NCBI GenBank assembly: GCA_041605955.1
Contig: JBFIXI010000006.1
Location: 1-64,000, forward strand
Length of the DNA stretch: 64,000 bases
Direction of reading: 5' to 3'
From: JAHEJX01 sp041605955
GTDB lineage: Bacteria > Actinomycetota > Acidimicrobiia > Spongiisociales > UBA5794
The notes beneath the pieces were generated by a model. The model had not been told where the DNA came from. It did not search any database and was given only the letters and a program-made list of their open reading frames with translations. This document shows, in pieces, positions 7,105 to 15,590 of this stretch. The position numbers were made by a program, and so were the translations under genes. How positions within the stretch are numbered: position 1 is the stretch's first letter; each line of letters begins with the position of its first letter.

Positions 7105-7150
7105 ACCCTATGGGATCTGCTAAATCCTGTACATACGATGACTGTCGTAT
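7105..7150 (-). promoter_or_regulatory. Promoter and palindromic operator of Cys-rich gene 4
   Basis: Palindrome arms ATACGA/TCGTAT with a 6-base centre on the coding strand (7133-7150), -35 TGTACA (7128-7133), a 17-base spacer and -10 TAGGGT (7105-7110). It is the outermost of four equal promoters. The operator lies directly upstream of and touches the -35, which fits an activator or a repressor. Confidence 0.65.
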
Positions 7151-7187
7151 TCGCGGGCCCGCTCATCGGGGGTTGCGGCCGTCGACA

Positions 7188-8207
7188 TCAGGAATGCAGC
7201 TCGACCACGTCCCCGTCGACCAGCACGTGCTCCCGTCCCACCTGTTGCCCGTCGAAGCTGTCGGCGCCCCACACTCGGGCATACTTCAGGTCACGGGCGA
7301 CGTCTTTGTGGATCTGGGTGGCGACATCGAGCACCGTCTGGCCCTGACGGATGGTGAACGGGGTCCCCAGGTCGGGCTCTTTGCCCGGCAGCTTGGTGTA
7401 CACCCGCACGATGCCCAGATGAGCGAAGAGCCAATCGCCGAGGCTTCCCAGCCCCTCGCCGGTCTTGGCGGAGACCGCCAGCATGGGGAAATCGATGCCG
7501 CTCAGCTCTTCGAGCACTTCGAGCTCGCCAATCGGGTCCGCGATCAGGTCCGACTTGTTAGCCACCAACAGCGTGGGCAGGAGCGTGGCGAACACATCGT
7601 CCTCGTCATCGAAGTCGGGCACCTCACCGTCGCCGGGCCACGGGGCGATCAGGTAGATCCGCTTGGACCGCAGCAGCTCGCACACCTCGATCGTCCGTTC
7701 CACGCATCCCGGCTCGCTGAGATCGACCACGAGCAGACAGGCGTCGGCCGGCTGGAGGGCGTTGCCGATCCAGGCAATCGGATGTTGGCTCGATATCGAC
7801 GGCAGGTCGATCAGTTGGAAGGCGGCATCGAGGTACGGGAACATCCCCGGCTGGGGATACTGGGTGGCGAACGGGTAGGCCTCCGAGGTCGAGTGGGAGC
7901 CGGTGAGGCGGTCGTGGAGCGCCGACTTGCCCGAGTTCGGCGGCCCCACCAGCGCAATCTGGGCGGCGCCCTCCGGCTTGAACGTGGTCGGGGGGCCGCC
8001 GCGGGCTCCGCCCTTCTTCGGCCCTCGCAGCTCGTCGGTCAGCTCCTTGATCTTCGACTTGATGTCGCTCTGCAGGTGCTCGGTGCCCTTGTGCTTGGGA
8101 ACCAGGCGGAGCATCTCGCGCAGCAGCGTCAGGCGCTCTTCGGGGTCGCGGGCTCTGCGGAACGCGTTCTGCGCCTTCTTGAACTCAGGCGTGACGTTCG
8201 TCGGCAT
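7188..8207 (-). CDS. DRG/Obg-type GTPase with C-terminal TGS domain
   Basis: Protein of about 339 residues from the ATG at 8207; longer in-frame starts exist up to 8258. A helical N-terminal region (FKKAQNAFRRARDPEERLTLLREML) is followed by the G domain: G1 GPPNSGKSAL, G3 near LIDLPS, G4 NKSD and G5 SAKTG. The last 70 residues (PFTIRQGQTVLDVATQIHKD and DGDVVELHS) form a TGS domain. This order is that of DRG-like translation-associated GTPases rather than bacterial Obg. It probably acts in the cytoplasm on ribosomes or RNA. It stands 117 bases upstream of the Cys-rich cluster and shows no sign of belonging to it. Confidence 0.85.
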   Translation of the reverse strand: MPTNVTPEFKKAQNAFRRARDPEERLTLLREMLRLVPKHKGTEHLQSDIKSKIKELTDELRGPKKGGARGGPPTTFKPEGAAQIALVGPPNSGKSALHDRLTGSHSTSEAYPFATQYPQPGMFPYLDAAFQLIDLPSISSQHPIAWIGNALQPADACLLVVDLSEPGCVERTIEVCELLRSKRIYLIAPWPGDGEVPDFDDEDDVFATLLPTLLVANKSDLIADPIGELEVLEELSGIDFPMLAVSAKTGEGLGSLGDWLFAHLGIVRVYTKLPGKEPDLGTPFTIRQGQTVLDVATQIHKDVARDLKYARVWGADSFDGQQVGREHVLVDGDVVELHS

Positions 8208-8317
8208 CCCCGGATTCTGCCGCATCGCGTCGCTCGCCGCACCGGCCGGAGCCACCACTCCGACGAATGACGCCCGCGCCCGGCACTCGAGTCAGCGCAG
8301 GGCGAGGCCGAGCGCGC

Positions 8318-9256
8318 TCAACCCTTGCTACGCAGCTTCGGGTCCAACGCGTCCCGCATCGCGTCGCCGATGAAGTTCACGCACATCACGGTGAGCGAGA
8401 TCATGACTCCCGGCGCGATGACCCGAAGCGGGGAGATCTGGATGTAGTTGTTGGCATCGAAGAGCAGGCGTCCCCAAGTCGGGAAGGCCGCAGGGAAGCC
8501 GAGACCGAGGAACGACAGGGCGGACTCGGTGATGATGGCGGTGGCCACTCCGAGGGCGGCGGACACCATGACCGGGCTGAGAACATTGGGGAGGATATGG
8601 CGCATCACGATATTGCGCTTGCGGGAGCCGATGCTGCGCGCCGCCAGGACGAATTCCTGCTGCTTGATCGCGAGGACTTCACCACGGACGATGCGAGCTG
8701 TCTGCATCCAGCTGGTGACTCCGATGATGAAGACGACCAACAGGAATATCCCGAGCTCAGGCCCGAATTGCTCCTTGAGCGGATCGCGAAACAAGAGGAT
8801 GACGACGAGGAGCAGCGGCAAGATCGGCAGGGCGAGGAAGAGGTCAGTGAGTCGCATGAGCGGACCGTCGAGCCAGCGGAAGAACCCGGCGAGGATGCCG
8901 ATACCGGTCCCGAGGATCAGGCCGACCACCATGGCGGCAAAGCCCACCGAGAGCGAGATCCGGCCGCCCACGAGCAAGCGGGCCAGAACGTCACGGCCGA
9001 GGTTGTCGGTACCCAGGGGATGGTCCAGCGATGGCCCGGCGCTGGCGTTCGCGGTCTCGATGAGGAACGGGTCGACCGACCACACCATCGGGCCGAAGAT
9101 CGTGGCGATGACGATGATCGTCAGCAGGACCAGGCCGACGACCCCGCCCTTGTGTCGCTTGAATTGGCGCCACACGTCTTGGCTCAGAGACCGGTGGGCC
9201 TGCATTACGACGGGATCGACCGCCTGGCTATCCAGCCGCTCTTGTGTGGTTGCCAT
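8318..9256 (-). CDS. oppC: Peptide ABC transporter permease, OppC/DppC type
   Basis: Protein of 312 residues. A cytoplasmic N-terminus with the OppC_N pattern (VWRQFKRHKGGVVGLVLL) leads into the first membrane helix near 36-56. Five further helices follow, with the EAA-type loop AARSIGSRKRNIVMRHILPN that contacts the ATPase. It is the last gene of the transporter set, 18 bases after the OppB-type permease. With that partner it forms the membrane channel for di- or oligopeptides, or other amide solutes, handed over by the binding lipoprotein. Confidence 0.9.
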   Translation of the reverse strand: MATTQERLDSQAVDPVVMQAHRSLSQDVWRQFKRHKGGVVGLVLLTIIVIATIFGPMVWSVDPFLIETANASAGPSLDHPLGTDNLGRDVLARLLVGGRISLSVGFAAMVVGLILGTGIGILAGFFRWLDGPLMRLTDLFLALPILPLLLVVILLFRDPLKEQFGPELGIFLLVVFIIGVTSWMQTARIVRGEVLAIKQQEFVLAARSIGSRKRNIVMRHILPNVLSPVMVSAALGVATAIITESALSFLGLGFPAAFPTWGRLLFDANNYIQISPLRVIAPGVMISLTVMCVNFIGDAMRDALDPKLRSKG

Positions 9257-9274
9257 CAGTGAAGCCTATTCGGG

Positions 9275-10294
9275 TCAGTCATATCGGATCCGCGGGTCGA
9301 GAAATCCATACGTCATATCGGCGACCAGGTTGAACACCACAATGAGGAAAGCGAAGATGAAGGTCAGCGTCTGGACCATCGGGATGTCGGCCGAGTTGAT
9401 GGACGTGATCAGCAGCTGACCCAGGCCGTTGATGCGGAAGATCTGCTCGGTGATGATGGCGCCGGCGAAGATCCCGGGCACCTGGAGCGCAATGAGGGTC
9501 ACCACGGGGATCATGCTGTTGCGCATGACGTGGGTGGTCACGACCCGGCCCTCGTTGAGGCCTTTGGACCGGGCGGTGCGAACGTAGTCCTGATTGAGGT
9601 TGTCGAGCATCGATGCCCGAGTGAACCGGCTCAGCGCGGCCGCGTTGAATAGCGACAAGACCGACACGGGGAGAATCATCTGCTTGATCTGGAACCAGAT
9701 GCTCGACCAGCTCGTCCAGTCGACGACGTGGGTCGTCGTGTAGAACGATGGGAACCAGCCCAGCCAGACGCTGAAGATGATGATGGACAGCAGTCCCGTG
9801 AAGAAGACCGGAAGGGAAAACCCGACCATCGTCACGAAGGTTCCGATGTTGTCGAAGAGTGAGTACTGCTTGTAGGCGGAGATGACGCCGACCGGGATGG
9901 CGAGGAGGATGCCGAAGATCAACGCAACTCCGAGAACCCACACGGTTTGTGGGACTCGCTCCGTGATGATGCTGAAGGCCGGGGTGCGTGACGACCACGA
10001 GATGATCCGGTCGGGGTCTTCGCAGTTGCCAATGCAAGTGTTGAAGATCGAGTTGATGGCGTTGACCGGCTCGTTGATGAACATCAGCTTCATCCATTTG
10101 GCCCACTTGAGGACGAAGGGGTCGTCGAAGCCCAAGGCCTCGCGAATTCTGTCCCTCACTTCCACAGGGACGTTCAACGGCAGCTGAGACGTGGGGTCAC
10201 CGGGGGCTAGATCGAGAATGGCGAAGATGATCAGGCTGATTGCGACCAGGGTTGGTATCGCAAACAGACTCCGCCTTATGACGTATCTACCCAC
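9275..10294 (-). CDS. oppB: Peptide ABC transporter permease, OppB/DppB type
   Basis: Protein of 339 residues that begins MGRYVIRRSLFAIPTLVAISLIIF, the usual OppB start, with LDLAPGDP directly after the first helix. Six helices and the EAA loop RTARSKGLNEGRVVTTHVMRN are visible. A long periplasmic loop (about 95-130, with two cysteines at CIGNCED) is larger than in many homologues. The gene lies 89 bases after the binding-protein gene, and a strong stem-loop between them probably lowers permease expression relative to the binding protein. Confidence 0.9.
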   Translation of the reverse strand: MGRYVIRRSLFAIPTLVAISLIIFAILDLAPGDPTSQLPLNVPVEVRDRIREALGFDDPFVLKWAKWMKLMFINEPVNAINSIFNTCIGNCEDPDRIISWSSRTPAFSIITERVPQTVWVLGVALIFGILLAIPVGVISAYKQYSLFDNIGTFVTMVGFSLPVFFTGLLSIIIFSVWLGWFPSFYTTTHVVDWTSWSSIWFQIKQMILPVSVLSLFNAAALSRFTRASMLDNLNQDYVRTARSKGLNEGRVVTTHVMRNSMIPVVTLIALQVPGIFAGAIITEQIFRINGLGQLLITSINSADIPMVQTLTFIFAFLIVVFNLVADMTYGFLDPRIRYD

Positions 10295-10322
10295 TTGTCG
10301 CCTGACTCGATCGTATTCGGCC

Positions 10323-10359
10323 GGTGGAGCCTCTCGGATTCACTCCGAGAGGCTCCACC
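10323..10359 (-). terminator. Intra-operon stem-loop after the binding-protein gene
   Basis: Perfect 15-bp stem (GGTGGAGCCTCTCGG with its complement) and a 7-base loop between the binding-protein stop at 10384 and the permease start at 10294. No T-run follows, so it is more likely a partial terminator or a 3' mRNA stabiliser than a full stop. Both would give excess binding protein over permease. Confidence 0.65.
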
Positions 10360-10383
10360 AGTGTTCGGCGGCTTGACGTGCGT

Positions 10384-12150
10384 CTAGCCGGTTCTTGCCC
10401 AATCTTCGATGTTCCAGAACTCCGTGTCCCAGCCATTGATCTTGCCGTAGCCGGTTAGATCGTTGGCAAATGCAGACACCGAGCCGCGATTGATCAGTGG
10501 GATCACACAGAAGTCAACGACGAGGTCATTGAGCTCGATGATCAGATCGTTTCGTACCGGGTCCTCCAAGCCGGTCTGGGAAAGGGTGTTCCATGTCGAA
10601 TCGATTTCGTCGCGGACGCACCGCTCGATGTTGTTGCCACCCCAGTCGTTGGTCGATTCGGGAATCTCGCCGCTCAGGTAGCTCTGGAAGTACCCCTGAG
10701 CGTCCGAGCCTGTTGCCGAGTTGGTGTACATCTCGACGTCCCAGAAGAACTTCCAAATGCCGAGGTCAGAAGAGCGATCGAAGAACACACCAGCGTCTTC
10801 GTTGCGCATGTTGGTCTCGACACCGATCTGATCCCAGTAGCTCTCGACGAGGGCCTGGGTGTCCTGACGGACCTGGTTGGTCGAGGTGACGTAGTCCCAG
10901 CTCAGCGGCGTGCCGTCGGGCAGCTCGCGGACTCCGTCGCCGTCGCTGTCCACGTAGCCGATCGAGTCGAGCAGAGCGTTGGCTCCGTCAATGTCCTGAG
11001 TCAGGCACCAGTCGTTGTTGGTCGACAGTGCTGGGCCCGGGACCGGCCACACGTTACACGTGGGCGCACCGGCAGCTCCGTAAGCGACGGCTGCGATCTC
11101 ATCACGGTTGATTGCCATCGAAAGGGCCATCGCCAGGTCGCCGTTCTCGAAGAAGAACGGGTTGGGGTTGGTGCCGTCCGAGTAGTCCGAAGGCGGGGTG
11201 CCGCGAGGGTCGGTCTGGTTGAGGCGGATGGCCTCGACAGACGTGTTGAACCCGACGTCGACTACGCCGTTGCCCTCGGCTTCCATCTGGGCCAGGATCT
11301 CCGGCGGAACCTGGAGGTTCCATGCGTAGTCGGCCTCACCGGTGGAGAGGACGGAACGGGCCGAGTCCTCGGCGGTGCCGCCACCCTTGATGGTGGCTGT
11401 GCCGAAGAACGGCTTGCCTTCTGCCGCACCTCGGTAGTTCGGGTTGTAGTTGTAGGTGACCGTGTCGTCCACCCGCATCTCGTTGACCATGAACGGGCCA
11501 GTGCCGATCGGGGTCAAGTTCGACTCACATGCGACGAAACCTTCGCCGACGCATGGTGTGAACTGGGCACGCTGCAGAACCGGCTCGGTGGCGCCTACGA
11601 ACGGAAGGTACGGCCACGGAGTCGGACCCTCGAACGTGATTACCACCGTGAGGTCATCGGCGGCCACAACGCTGGTCACGGTGCCGAATGCCGACGAACC
11701 GCAACCTTCACTCTGCGAGCAGTACTCCCACGTGAATACCACGTCGTCCGCGGTGAACGGAGTTCCGTCCGACCAGGTCAGGTTGGGGAGCAGGCTGTAG
11801 GTGATGGTGGTTAGGTCCGCGGACTGGCCGCCATTCGCGACAGTCGGAACTTCCGTCGCCAGTGATGCCACCAGGTTGCCGTCGGTGTCATACTCGAGCA
11901 GTGGCTCGATGACGAGCGACGCCGCCTGAATGTCCTTGGTGCCGGTCCCGGTGTACGGGTTCAGGTGGGTCGGAGCCTGCCACTGCAGCAGCAACAGCTC
12001 GCCACCCTGTCCGGCCATCGACGGGGGGGCCGTCGTGGGCGCTGCCGTGGTGGCGGGAGCAGCAGTGGTGGTGTCGTCTGTTGAGTCGCCGCATGCCGCC
12101 ACCACCAGGGCAAAGACGGCGAACAGCGCTAACAGTCTGATTCGTTTCAT
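10384..12150 (-). CDS. oppA: Peptide-binding lipoprotein, family 5 solute-binding protein
   Basis: Protein of 588 residues. The signal MKRIRLLALFAVFALVVAAC has a lipobox VVAAC (Cys20), followed by a Thr/Ala-rich linker to about residue 50. The body has the family 5 pattern: YTGTGTKDIQAASLVIEPLLEYD, then TYSLLPNLTWSDGTPFTADDVVFTWEY. It should bind peptides or similar solutes outside the membrane and deliver them to the permeases. AGGAGAAACC before the ATG is a strong ribosome binding site. The specificity is unknown; the M20 amidohydrolase at the head of the group suggests amide-containing substrates. Confidence 0.9.
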   Translation of the reverse strand: MKRIRLLALFAVFALVVAACGDSTDDTTTAAPATTAAPTTAPPSMAGQGGELLLLQWQAPTHLNPYTGTGTKDIQAASLVIEPLLEYDTDGNLVASLATEVPTVANGGQSADLTTITYSLLPNLTWSDGTPFTADDVVFTWEYCSQSEGCGSSAFGTVTSVVAADDLTVVITFEGPTPWPYLPFVGATEPVLQRAQFTPCVGEGFVACESNLTPIGTGPFMVNEMRVDDTVTYNYNPNYRGAAEGKPFFGTATIKGGGTAEDSARSVLSTGEADYAWNLQVPPEILAQMEAEGNGVVDVGFNTSVEAIRLNQTDPRGTPPSDYSDGTNPNPFFFENGDLAMALSMAINRDEIAAVAYGAAGAPTCNVWPVPGPALSTNNDWCLTQDIDGANALLDSIGYVDSDGDGVRELPDGTPLSWDYVTSTNQVRQDTQALVESYWDQIGVETNMRNEDAGVFFDRSSDLGIWKFFWDVEMYTNSATGSDAQGYFQSYLSGEIPESTNDWGGNNIERCVRDEIDSTWNTLSQTGLEDPVRNDLIIELNDLVVDFCVIPLINRGSVSAFANDLTGYGKINGWDTEFWNIEDWARTG

Positions 12151-12246
12151 GGTTTCTCCTCGCTAAGCCGAATAAATGCCTCCGGCGTTAAGGCAACGTT
12201 AACAGCGAGCTGCTGATGCAGGCCGTGATGATATGGAGAAAAATGG

Positions 12247-12256
12247 GTGATATCAC
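12247..12256. promoter_or_regulatory. 10-bp perfect palindrome upstream of the binding-protein gene
   Basis: GTGATATCAC in the 112-base gap between the OppF-type gene and the binding-protein gene. The gap is AT-richer than its surroundings, so an internal promoter for the binding protein is plausible, but no convincing -35/-10 pair was fixed. Confidence 0.3.
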
Positions 12257-12262
12257 TATGTG

Positions 12263-13339
12263 CTATTCGGCGAAGTGGCATGCCACCCAGTGGCCCGTGG
12301 TGAGCTGGCGCCACTCCGGGACTTCGACGACACATCGCTCCTGAGCAACGGGGCACCTGGTGTTGAACGGGCAGCCCGGAGGAGGGTTGGCCGGGCTGGG
12401 GATGTCACCTTCGAGGATGACTCGCTTGCGAACCGCCTCCAACTTGGGGTCCGGCACGGGGACCGCCGACAGCAACGCTTGGGTGTAGGGATGCTTTGGC
12501 TGGCCGTACAGCCTGTCTCCGTCGGCGAGCTCCATGATCCGCCCCAAATAGAGCACGGCCACCCGATCGGCAATGTGGCGCACCATCGACAAGTCGTGGG
12601 AGATGAAGAGGTAAGTGAGGTGGAGAGTGCTCTGGAGGCTCTCCAGCAGGTTGACGATCTGCGACTGGATCGAGACGTCGAGAGCGGCGATCGGCTCGTC
12701 ACAAACGATGAAGTCCGGGCTCAGGGCGATGGCGCGGGCGATGCCAATTCGCTGCCGCTGGCCGCCGGAGAACTCGTGCGGGTAGCGGTTGGCATGGCTG
12801 GGATCCAATCCGACGAGGCTCAGAAGCTCATCGATACGCTGCTTGCGCTCGCTGCCCTTGGCGGCGCGATGCTCTCGGAGCGGCTCGCCGATGATCGAGG
12901 CCACCGTCATCCGCGGGTTGAGGGAGGCGTGTGGATCTTGGAACACCATTTGCATCCGCGGCCGTATCCGTCGCAGCGCCTCCCCTTTCGTCCGAGTCAG
13001 CTCGACGCCCTCGAACTCCACGGTCCCTGCGGTGGCGTGATCCAGCTGGAGCATCACCCGCCCGATGGTCGACTTGCCTGAGCCGCTCTCGCCGACCAGC
13101 CCCAGCGTCTCGCCGCGATAAATGTCGAAGGAGACCCCGTCGACGGCCTTCACCGCACCGACCTGGCGACGAAACAGCCCGCCCAGGATCGGGAAGTGCT
13201 TCTTCAAGTCGCCGACCGTGACGAGCACTTCGCCTTCGGCGACCTCTATGGGCGTGACCAGCGCGTCTGAGGCGGGAGCTTCGTCATCCGTGGCCGGGGT
13301 GGGGCCGCTGGGCGGCATGGACCCCGGATCAGTCGACAT
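12263..13339 (-). CDS. oppF: Peptide ABC transporter ATPase, OppF/DppF type
   Basis: Protein of 358 residues from the ATG at 13339, which overlaps the preceding ATPase gene by 11 bases. It shows Walker A GESGSGKST, signature LSGGQ-type EFSGGQRQRIGIARA, Walker B FIVCDEP and the H-loop FISHDL. The C-terminal oligopeptide-ABC domain has four cysteines (PGCPFNTRCPVAQERC) of the kind that can hold an Fe-S cluster in DppD/F proteins. The first 40 residues are a Pro/Ser-rich extension. With the OppD-type ATPase it should form the heterodimer that drives uptake. Confidence 0.9.
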   Translation of the reverse strand: MSTDPGSMPPSGPTPATDDEAPASDALVTPIEVAEGEVLVTVGDLKKHFPILGGLFRRQVGAVKAVDGVSFDIYRGETLGLVGESGSGKSTIGRVMLQLDHATAGTVEFEGVELTRTKGEALRRIRPRMQMVFQDPHASLNPRMTVASIIGEPLREHRAAKGSERKQRIDELLSLVGLDPSHANRYPHEFSGGQRQRIGIARAIALSPDFIVCDEPIAALDVSIQSQIVNLLESLQSTLHLTYLFISHDLSMVRHIADRVAVLYLGRIMELADGDRLYGQPKHPYTQALLSAVPVPDPKLEAVRKRVILEGDIPSPANPPPGCPFNTRCPVAQERCVVEVPEWRQLTTGHWVACHFAE

Positions 13340-14330
13340 CGCGGGCCTTCTCGGCAGCCACGTCCCACCAGCATGCCACCTCGCGGGTCTCGGATATCTG
13401 TAGCAGCGGGGGGTTCTGCTCGCGGCAGCGGTCGAAGGCCCACGGGCACCGAGGAGCAAAGGTGCAGGCGGAGGGCATCGAAAACAAGCTGGGGGGAGAG
13501 CCCTTGATGCTGATCAGCTCAAAGCCCTTCTGGTCGAGACGCGGCAGCGATCCGAGCAAACCGATCGTATAGGGGTGGAGCGGCGTCTCGTAGAGCTCCT
13601 CCACCGGAGCCTCCTCGACGATCTGCCCGCCGTACATCACGATGACGCGATCGGCCAGGCCGGCGATCACCCCCAAGTCGTGGGTGATCCAGATGACTGC
13701 GGTGCCCAGCGTCTCCCTCAAGTCCTTCACCAGCTCGATGATCTGGGCCTGAATAGTCACGTCGAGTGCCGTGGTGGGCTCATCGGCTATCAGGATCTGC
13801 GGTGAACAGGCAAGGGCCATCGCGATCATCACCCGCTGCCGCATCCCTCCGGAGAGCTCATGGGGGAAGGACTTGAGGCGCTGCTTTGCCGACGGAATCC
13901 CGACCAGGTCGAGCAGCTGGAGGGCTCGCTCCTCGCGTTGCCGGGGCTCGAGATCCTGGTGGATCCGCAGCGACTCTTGGATCTGGTACCCAACGGTGAG
14001 GACCGGGTTCAGCGAGGTCATCGGATCTTGGAAGATGAAGCCGATCTTGCCGCCCCGGATCTCGCGCAGCTCCTCGATGTCGATCTGCAGGAGATCGCGC
14101 TCGTCGTAAATGGCCTCGCCCGAGACGATCTCACCGGGCGGCATGGGAATGAGACGGAGCAATGACATCATGGTGACGCTCTTGCCGCACCCGCTCTCGC
14201 CGACTACGCCCAAGAACTCACCGGGCCTGACTTCGAAGCTGACGCCGTTGACGGCATGGACGACGCCGTCCTGGGTGTCGAACTGCGTCGTCAGATCATT
14301 GACCCGCAGCACCGGCTGGGTTTGCGTCAC
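13329..14330 (-). CDS. oppD: Peptide ABC transporter ATPase, OppD/DppD type
   Basis: Protein of 333 residues: Walker A GESGCGKSV, signature ELSGGMRQRVMIAMA, Walker B ILIADEP, H-loop WITHDL, and a C-terminal oligopeptide domain with the cysteine motif ACTFAPRCPWAFDRC. It is the first complete gene of the transporter group and starts 79 bases after the interrupted M20 gene. The order D, F, A, B, C differs from the A-B-C-D-F order of enteric opp operons but is common in Actinobacteria. Confidence 0.9.
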   Translation of the reverse strand: MTQTQPVLRVNDLTTQFDTQDGVVHAVNGVSFEVRPGEFLGVVGESGCGKSVTMMSLLRLIPMPPGEIVSGEAIYDERDLLQIDIEELREIRGGKIGFIFQDPMTSLNPVLTVGYQIQESLRIHQDLEPRQREERALQLLDLVGIPSAKQRLKSFPHELSGGMRQRVMIAMALACSPQILIADEPTTALDVTIQAQIIELVKDLRETLGTAVIWITHDLGVIAGLADRVIVMYGGQIVEEAPVEELYETPLHPYTIGLLGSLPRLDQKGFELISIKGSPPSLFSMPSACTFAPRCPWAFDRCREQNPPLLQISETREVACWWDVAAEKARDVD

Positions 14331-14379
14331 TGCTCTTCACCTGCTTGCCGATGACGTAAGTTACACCGACTCGGGTGCT

Positions 14380-14397
14380 GCCCGCATCGAAGCGGGC
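14380..14397 (-). terminator. Small stem-loop between the M20 gene and the first ATPase gene
   Basis: Arms GCCCGC/GCGGGC with a 6-base loop in the 79-base gap. A short stem without a T-run; at most a weak attenuator. Confidence 0.3.
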
Positions 14398-14409
14398 CAT
14401 GGCTGGCGT

Positions 14410-15549
14410 TTAGAGCTCGTCCCAGACGTCGTTCGCCGCCATGTCGATGATTGTGTACGCCATGGCCAGGGCTCCGTCGCGCAACGCCTGCTCGCCCGAC
14501 GGGGTGATCGTGGCGGCGGCGAACTCGGGCTGATGGTTCACCGCCCCACCGGCGTCGATGGCGAGCATGGGATGGATCGAGGGAACCACCTGGCTGACGT
14601 TCCCCATGTCGGATGAGCCGCCGCTCGGGCCCACGTCGGCTTCGGCGGCCATCTGCCGGCCGAGCTCGGCGGCATTGGTGGAAAAGAGCGAAGTCATCAC
14701 CGGGTTGTTGACCATGTTGAGGTAGGGGTGGGCAACGACCGAGAGCTCGAGTCGGCACCCGGTGGCGAGGGCGGCCGCCTCGAAGCACGCCTTGACCTTG
14801 GGGATCAGCAAGTCGAGGCGCTCCTTGTCCGCCGAGCGGATTCCCCAGGTCGACTTGGTGTAGGAGGCGATGATGTTGGAGGCGTCCCCACCATGGTTGA
14901 CCATGCAGTGCACCCGGTCGGTGGGCAGGAGGGACTGCCGCAAGGTGGCAACGTTCATGTAGGCGTTGACGAACGCATCGAGCGCATTGATCCCCTCCCA
15001 AGGGGCGAAGGCGGCATGCGAGTCCTTGCCGAAGTACTCCACGGCGACGTTGTAGTTCGCTTGAAATGACGGGTCCAGCTGGTCGTCCGGGCTGGGGTGG
15101 ATCATCATGGCGGCGGCCGCATCCTCGAAGGCGCCGGCATTGATGAGATCCACCTTGCCGCCGCCGCCCTCTTCGGCGGGGGTGCCCAGCACAGTGACCC
15201 GAATGCCCAGCTCGTCGGTGAGTCCGGCGATCGCGACCCCGGCACCGAGGGCGGCGGTGGCGATGATGTTGTGGCCACAAGCATGGCCGACCTTCGGCAG
15301 CGCGTCGTACTCGCAACAGATGATCACCCGGGGGCCGGTCTAGCCGGCGGTCGCCTCGAAGGCAGTGTCCAGGCCGTATGCCGGATGGGTGACGGCAAAG
15401 CCGTGGTCGGCCAGATATGCGCTGAGCCGCCGCGACGATTCGACCTCCTTGTAGGCCAGCTCCGGGTTCTCGTACATCCAGACCGAGGTGGCTCGCAGCT
15501 CGTCCTCGACTGTCGAGAACGCGGCCTCTGCAGCTTGTTTGTGACTCAT
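14410..15549 (-). pseudogene. M20 amidohydrolase/aminoacylase gene interrupted by an in-frame TAG
   Basis: One reading frame of 380 codons from ATG 15549 to 14410 is interrupted only by TAG at 15340-15342 (codon 70). The first part (MSHKQAAEAAFSTVEDELRA and ENPELAYKEVESSRRLSAYL) is the N-terminus of M20D/ACY1L2-type amidohydrolases. The second continues in the same frame with RVIICCEYDALPKVGHACGHN, where the first metal-binding histidines lie, then GTPAEEGGGGK and DVGPSGGSSDMGNVS. All catalytic parts lie behind the stop. A restart at the GTG 15327 would give 305 residues without the beginning of the fold. It is a recent nonsense mutation, a sequencing error or read-through. Intact homologues cleave N-acyl amino acids or aminobenzoyl conjugates. 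Confidence 0.75.
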
Positions 15550-15590
15550 GGCGTCACCCTACCGATCCAAAGCGGACGTTTCGGCGGCGC

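Noticed and set aside
4679..7150. Regularly repeated sequence suggestive of a repeat array or CRISPR
   Set aside because: The repeats are whole genes with promoters and stem-loops at 626-660 base intervals; repeat length and spacing do not fit CRISPR.
15340..15342. TAG read as pyrrolysine
   Set aside because: Pyrrolysine is known from methylamine methyltransferases and a few taxa; the gene is an M20 enzyme, and even the MttB homologue here lacks a TAG. Mutation or sequencing error is simpler.
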